From positions 22,040 to 44,120 of the forward strand of contig DCTS01000015.1 of the NCBI GenBank assembly GCA_002329645.1: DNA of 22,081 nt, read 5' to 3'. The DNA is from Lachnoclostridium sp. UBA1434. Its GTDB lineage: Bacteria > Bacillota > Clostridia > Lachnospirales > Lachnospiraceae. Each line of letters opens with the position of its first letter. Position 1 is the first letter of the stretch. Made by a program: the position numbers and the translations under genes. Positions 18,854 to 22,081 of the stretch are shown here, one piece after another. A model generated the notes under the pieces. The model was not told the origin of the DNA. It made no database searches and was given only the letters and a program-made list of their open reading frames with translations.

Positions 18854-20506
18854 TTATTTTACGGTAACCTTATAGGTCTTTGATATGCCTCCATGCTTGA
18901 TTGTAAGATTTGCGCTGCCCTTCTTCACACCCTTGATAACACCCTTGCTTGTAACAGTGAATATCTTTTTGTTGGAAGAGCTGTAGGTTACGCCTGAGGA
19001 TAATGCCTCGGTCTTGCCCGTATCAATATAACTGCGGCTTACCTTCAGGGTTACGGTCTTGCCCACTTTTACCTGGGTAATTGCTTTCTGGTTGTCAGCG
19101 CTTATGGAAAGGCTGTCGATATTCTTATAATCCTTTTCTATTTCCTTGGCAGTAAGGGCATAATTGTACAGCTTCAACTCATCCATAGAACCGTTAAAAT
19201 AATACTCTCCGTTAGATCCGATAGTCAGGCTTCCGTCGGAATGTGCCATAAAGCATTCGGAGTATTCCGGCACCTTTTCCTTCTTAATCTGCTTTCCGTT
19301 CTTGTACCAGCGGACTTCCTTTGTATCATAGGTTACGGCAATATGATCCCACTTGTTTATGGTGTCATTGTCGAAGGAATACCTTAAGCCAAGCAGTCCT
19401 GTCTGATATTCAAAGGGTACATAGTAAAAATCATATAAATTATGCTGCAGTAAAATCTGGTAAGCGCTTTCATCCGGGTTACCCTGGGTGCTGGGTCCTG
19501 TTTTATTAATAAGTGTAAAGAACTTATCCTTCTCTGCTATATTAACCCATGCCGTCAGGGTGAAGCCCTGGTCAAAATCCAGGTTTGTGCTGTCCTGTAT
19601 CTCAAGATATGAGTTCTTGGAGAATTTGGCTGCCTTGCTGTTTAATCCGTCTATAAAGGATATCTTGCCTGCGGCTACTTCGGAATCGTTGCCAAAATCC
19701 GTGGCATCCTTAAAATTACCGTTGAATTTATAATGGGCAACCAGAGCATTGGTCTGTGTAAGGAATTCCGGCTTCGCTTCAAGGCCTGCCTCATAAAGAG
19801 CGGTCACTTCACCGGCAGATAATGCACGGTTATAGATGCGCAGGTCGTCCATGTATCCGTTGAAAAAATACTCGCCGTCAGACATTCCGATGTACAGGCT
19901 GCCTATGGTTGGTGTAGGCGAACCGGTAACGCTCTGCTTTTTCATAAGGGTATCGTTCTCATACATTCTAACTTCCTTGCCATTATATGTAACGGTCAGA
20001 AGGAACCATTTGCGGATGTCAATCGGATTGCCTCTCATGTAGAACTGATCCATATAGGTACCGTCCGAAGTGTCATGCAGATCGATAATCGGAGTATTAT
20101 CTCCAAACTCATAAAGCTTATAAGGTGAGGTCCAGCACTCCTCGTCCTCCCCCTTATATACATAAGGAACCTTGTCGCTTTCTCTCATATGTCCGACCTT
20201 ATATGCCCACAATGAAATGGTAAACTTTTCGATATCAAGGGTATCGCTGTCGGCAACCTCAAGATAGCTCTTGCCGTTCAGCTTTACAGCCTTTCCGAAT
20301 ATTCCATCTTCATATGCAGCCTTCCCGTAGGTACATTCGGCATTATTATCATTGCCGGAGGAATCCTCCAGGTTGCCGTCAAATTTAAGATGCATTACAA
20401 GTCCGTCTTCTGCAAGAGCCAAATTGCTGCCTGCAGATAAACCGGTAAACAAAGCTGTTAACATAATCAGAGCCAAAACCAGGCTTATAACTTTCTTTCT
20501 TCTCAT
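18854..20506 (-). CDS. Secreted protein with two LamG/concanavalin-A-like domains and a bacterial Ig-like domain
   Basis: A 550-residue exported protein. A signal peptide (M-R-R-K-K then a hydrophobic stretch, probable cleavage after A-L-A at about 30-32) is followed by two LamG-type jelly-roll domains (about 37-240 and 255-460). Each opens with L-K-F-D-G-N or Y-K-F-N-G-N and closes with F-N-G-x-M-D-D/E-L-x-x-Y-N-x-A-L. Residues 465-550 are a BIG2-type Ig-like domain (V-T-Y-S-S-S-N, G-V-I-K-G-V-K-K-G-S-A). These folds bind carbohydrate or mediate adhesion. No sortase motif, S-layer repeat or membrane anchor is present, so it may be released or held by wall polymer. ATG at 20506 has GGAGG 7 nt upstream, and an upstream ATG at 20524 is rejected. 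It lies 41 bp after the small LuxR gene. Confidence 0.88.
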   Translation of the reverse strand: MRRKKVISLVLALIMLTALFTGLSAGSNLALAEDGLVMHLKFDGNLEDSSGNDNNAECTYGKAAYEDGIFGKAVKLNGKSYLEVADSDTLDIEKFTISLWAYKVGHMRESDKVPYVYKGEDEECWTSPYKLYEFGDNTPIIDLHDTSDGTYMDQFYMRGNPIDIRKWFLLTVTYNGKEVRMYENDTLMKKQSVTGSPTPTIGSLYIGMSDGEYFFNGYMDDLRIYNRALSAGEVTALYEAGLEAKPEFLTQTNALVAHYKFNGNFKDATDFGNDSEVAAGKISFIDGLNSKAAKFSKNSYLEIQDSTNLDFDQGFTLTAWVNIAEKDKFFTLINKTGPSTQGNPDESAYQILLQHNLYDFYYVPFEYQTGLLGLRYSFDNDTINKWDHIAVTYDTKEVRWYKNGKQIKKEKVPEYSECFMAHSDGSLTIGSNGEYYFNGSMDELKLYNYALTAKEIEKDYKNIDSLSISADNQKAITQVKVGKTVTLKVSRSYIDTGKTEALSSGVTYSSSNKKIFTVTSKGVIKGVKKGSANLTIKHGGISKTYKVTVK

Positions 20507-20547
20507 CCTAATACCTCCATGCATAAATTAATAACTGCCCTGTAACA

Positions 20548-20814
20548 TCATTCACTTCTTCCGCCGATATCCCTGTATCCTATAATAAGCTCCGGCCGTG
20601 ATTTCACCTCGAGCTTTCTATAGATTCCCGTCATATGGGTGTTAGCGGTTGAATACTTAATTGAGAGCTTTTCTGCGCATTCCTTAAGAGTAAATCCTTC
20701 TACAAGCAGGTTAAAAAGCTCGTATTCCCTTGGTGTTAAAAGTTCTACCTTCTCCTTCCTGTCAATCACCTCGTGCTTTGACTGCTTCCTTTTAATCAGC
20801 CTATCAAACAGCAC
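20548..20814 (-). CDS. Stand-alone LuxR-type HTH protein
   Basis: An 88-residue protein that is almost only a GerE/LuxR DNA-binding domain (L-T-P-R-E-Y-E-L-F-N-L-L-V-E-G, then Y-S-T-A-N-T-H and Y-R-K-L-E-V-K-S-R). A short Lys/Arg-rich N-terminus replaces any sensor domain. About half of 51 aligned positions are identical to the HTH of the membrane protein at 21040. It starts with GTG at 20814, with AAGGAG about 11 nt upstream. It is placed directly before the LamG gene and is probably co-transcribed with it, so it may control that gene or compete with the membrane-bound paralogue for its sites; this is inferred. Confidence 0.8.
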   Translation of the reverse strand: MLFDRLIKRKQSKHEVIDRKEKVELLTPREYELFNLLVEGFTLKECAEKLSIKYSTANTHMTGIYRKLEVKSRPELIIGYRDIGGRSE

Positions 20815-20922
20815 CTTAAATTATCTCCTTTCTCCTTAACATGGTCACCCGCTATTATTGCTGTACATATATTTTGCTTTGTCTTGCGGATATAGTCCAT
20901 TCACTAGTTCAAATGACAGCAT

Positions 20923-20952
20923 AAAAAAAGGCCTCATTAGTTCTAATGAGGC
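20923..20952 (-). terminator. Rho-independent terminator of the membrane LuxR gene
   Basis: GCCTCATTAG (20931-20940) and CTAATGAGGC (20943-20952) form a perfect 10-bp stem. On the minus strand it is followed by a run of seven Ts (20929-20923). It lies about 90 nt after the stop at 21040 and separates that gene from the small LuxR gene. The palindrome GGGCAATTGCCC lies just before it. Confidence 0.88.
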
Positions 20953-21039
20953 GGGGGCAATTGCCCTTTCCTTGATTATATTAATTTTATTCTGCAACAG
21001 CTCCTTGAATCTCCTTTACATTGTCCCTGGTTATGAGCT

Positions 21040-22081
21040 TTATAGCCGGAATTCCTTGCTGTATGCCGCATTACTGCCTGCAAGATAATCCTTGAACATC
21101 AGCATCAGCTCCGGCCTGCTGTTGATATTGAGCTTCCTGTATAGAGAGGTGCAGTAGGTGTTCACCGTAGAATAGGATATTGAAAGTATTGCTGCAATCT
21201 GGCGCATTGTATATCCCTCAAGCAGCAGCTTGCATATATCCGTTTCACGTCTGCTTAAGCTAAAGCCGGCAAACGGGTCATCCACTGTTCTGCTTATTTC
21301 TGACATGCAGGAATCCCCTGCCCAGTCGTTATAATACCTGGCATTAGTAATAAATGGTGTCAGTGCAAGGAAGATTATCATAAATACCGCCGCAAGAAGA
21401 GATGACATAATGGAAGCCTTGACGATGCTTACCTCAGATATAAGATTGCCTACCACAATGCCGGACACTCCGCCGCATATTCCTATAAGCAGTATTGAAA
21501 GCCTGATATACCTTAAGCTGTTGTACTTCTTCCCCACCACACCGAGGATATAATACATGCTTATCATTCCCACCGTATTGCCTATCCCGAGCATTATGGC
21601 AAATAAAACCGCCATTGCAGGGATTTCATTGCTGAAAACGCTGAACATAAGCCCTATGGTAATGCTGCTGAAGGTAATATTGCTAATCCAGGTAAAGGCA
21701 TGCCTGGATGCAGCATAAACAGCTATGTAAATAAGGCATCCGAGAATTCCCCCAATGTAATACCATGTATGGATATAGCTTCCCATGTATTCTGCAATTA
21801 TATCAAGAACTCCCTTGCCTGCGCCTTTGCATAGAATTGCTACGGCACAGCTGTAGGTAAGGGTAAGATATACTCTGGGTTTAATTGCCGGAATACCCTT
21901 ATCCTTGTTATCAGAAGAAATGCTGCTCTGCTTGAAAAAGGCTGTGGCCGTAAGAGGTATTACCAGCAGAATTAAGGTTATAAGCTGTTTCCTTCCTCCC
22001 GATATATCGGCAGGCATACCTTCCTGAAGCAGCATTGTAATATTAATGATTACATTGCTGATTACTACCGAATAAAGCTTC
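21040..22081 (-). CDS. Multi-pass membrane protein with C-terminal LuxR-type HTH (5' end beyond window)
   Basis: At least 331 residues from the ATG at 22035, but the frame stays open through 15 further codons to the window edge. Those codons encode a hydrophobic stretch (S-V-V-I-S-N-V-I-I-N-I-T), and the ATG has no ribosome site, so the gene very probably starts outside. The visible part has about eight membrane helices arranged like half or more of an MFS-like bundle. A cytoplasmic GerE/LuxR HTH follows (about 260-320 counted from that ATG: L-S-R-R-E-T-D-I-C-K-L-L-L-E-G, Y-S-T-V-N-T-Y). Such one-protein membrane sensor-regulators occur in anaerobic Firmicutes and Actinobacteria; ligands are mostly unknown. 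A clear terminator follows. Confidence 0.82.
   Translation of the reverse strand, partial: KLYSVVISNVIINITMLLQEGMPADISGGRKQLITLILLVIPLTATAFFKQSSISSDNKDKGIPAIKPRVYLTLTYSCAVAILCKGAGKGVLDIIAEYMGSYIHTWYYIGGILGCLIYIAVYAASRHAFTWISNITFSSITIGLMFSVFSNEIPAMAVLFAIMLGIGNTVGMISMYYILGVVGKKYNSLRYIRLSILLIGICGGVSGIVVGNLISEVSIVKASIMSSLLAAVFMIIFLALTPFITNARYYNDWAGDSCMSEISRTVDDPFAGFSLSRRETDICKLLLEGYTMRQIAAILSISYSTVNTYCTSLYRKLNINSRPELMLMFKDYLAGSNAAYSKEFRL

Noticed and set aside
20953..21039. Open frame just after the membrane LuxR gene, ending V-K-E-I-Q-G-A-V-A-E
   Set aside because: It reads like a protein tail in another frame but spans only about 27 codons and has no start. It may be a fragment or chance.

Overview
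The window looks like chromosomal DNA of an anaerobic, low-to-mid GC Firmicute of the class Clostridia. The signs are strong GGAGG-type ribosome binding sites, frequent GTG and TTG starts, a Bacillus/Clostridium-type SOS box, a Rex-type operator, a rubrerythrin, and wall-polymer enzymes of the CDP-glycerol glycerophosphotransferase type. The genus cannot be fixed from the sequence.

Layout. Positions 1-22 hold the first codons of a leftward gene, probably uvrB, with its promoter and an SOS box. Rubrerythrin and an RNA 2',3'-cyclic phosphodiesterase follow on the minus strand, then a free methionine-(R)-sulfoxide reductase on the plus strand. From 9000 down to 2067 runs a tightly packed minus-strand operon for a cell-surface polymer: two large GT2/CDP-glycerol-glycerophosphotransferase fusions, a polysaccharide pyruvyl transferase and a shikimate-kinase-like protein. 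The last of these overlaps the reductase gene tail to tail.

From 15607 down to 9063 lies the most interesting block. It encodes a type-II NADH dehydrogenase with an extra membrane domain, a polyprenyl diphosphate synthase, a UbiA prenyltransferase, a lipoprotein with two tandem repeats, and an ApbE flavin transferase. This matches most of the flavin-based extracellular electron transfer (FLEET) set known from Listeria (Ndh2, DmkB, DmkA, PplA, FmnB). EetA, EetB and the ECF flavin transporter are not in the window. A near-consensus Rex operator lies in the leader, which suggests control by the NADH/NAD+ ratio. The NADH dehydrogenase carries a repeat-rich insert, predicted to lie outside the membrane, that contains a textbook ApbE target motif (D-A-A-S-G-A-T).

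Divergent from this block is an M50-type membrane metalloprotease (15920-17098) with a G8 tract in its short leader. Next comes a small control module: an XRE repressor, a divergent 47-codon peptide gene with a perfect sigma-A promoter and several TTGACA-like half-sites, and a 12-bp inverted repeat downstream. A LysE-family exporter with its own promoter follows.

The right end holds a secreted double-LamG/Ig-like protein preceded by a stand-alone LuxR-type HTH protein. A multi-pass membrane protein ending in a paralogous LuxR HTH runs off the right edge.

No tRNA, rRNA, CRISPR array or insertion sequence was seen.
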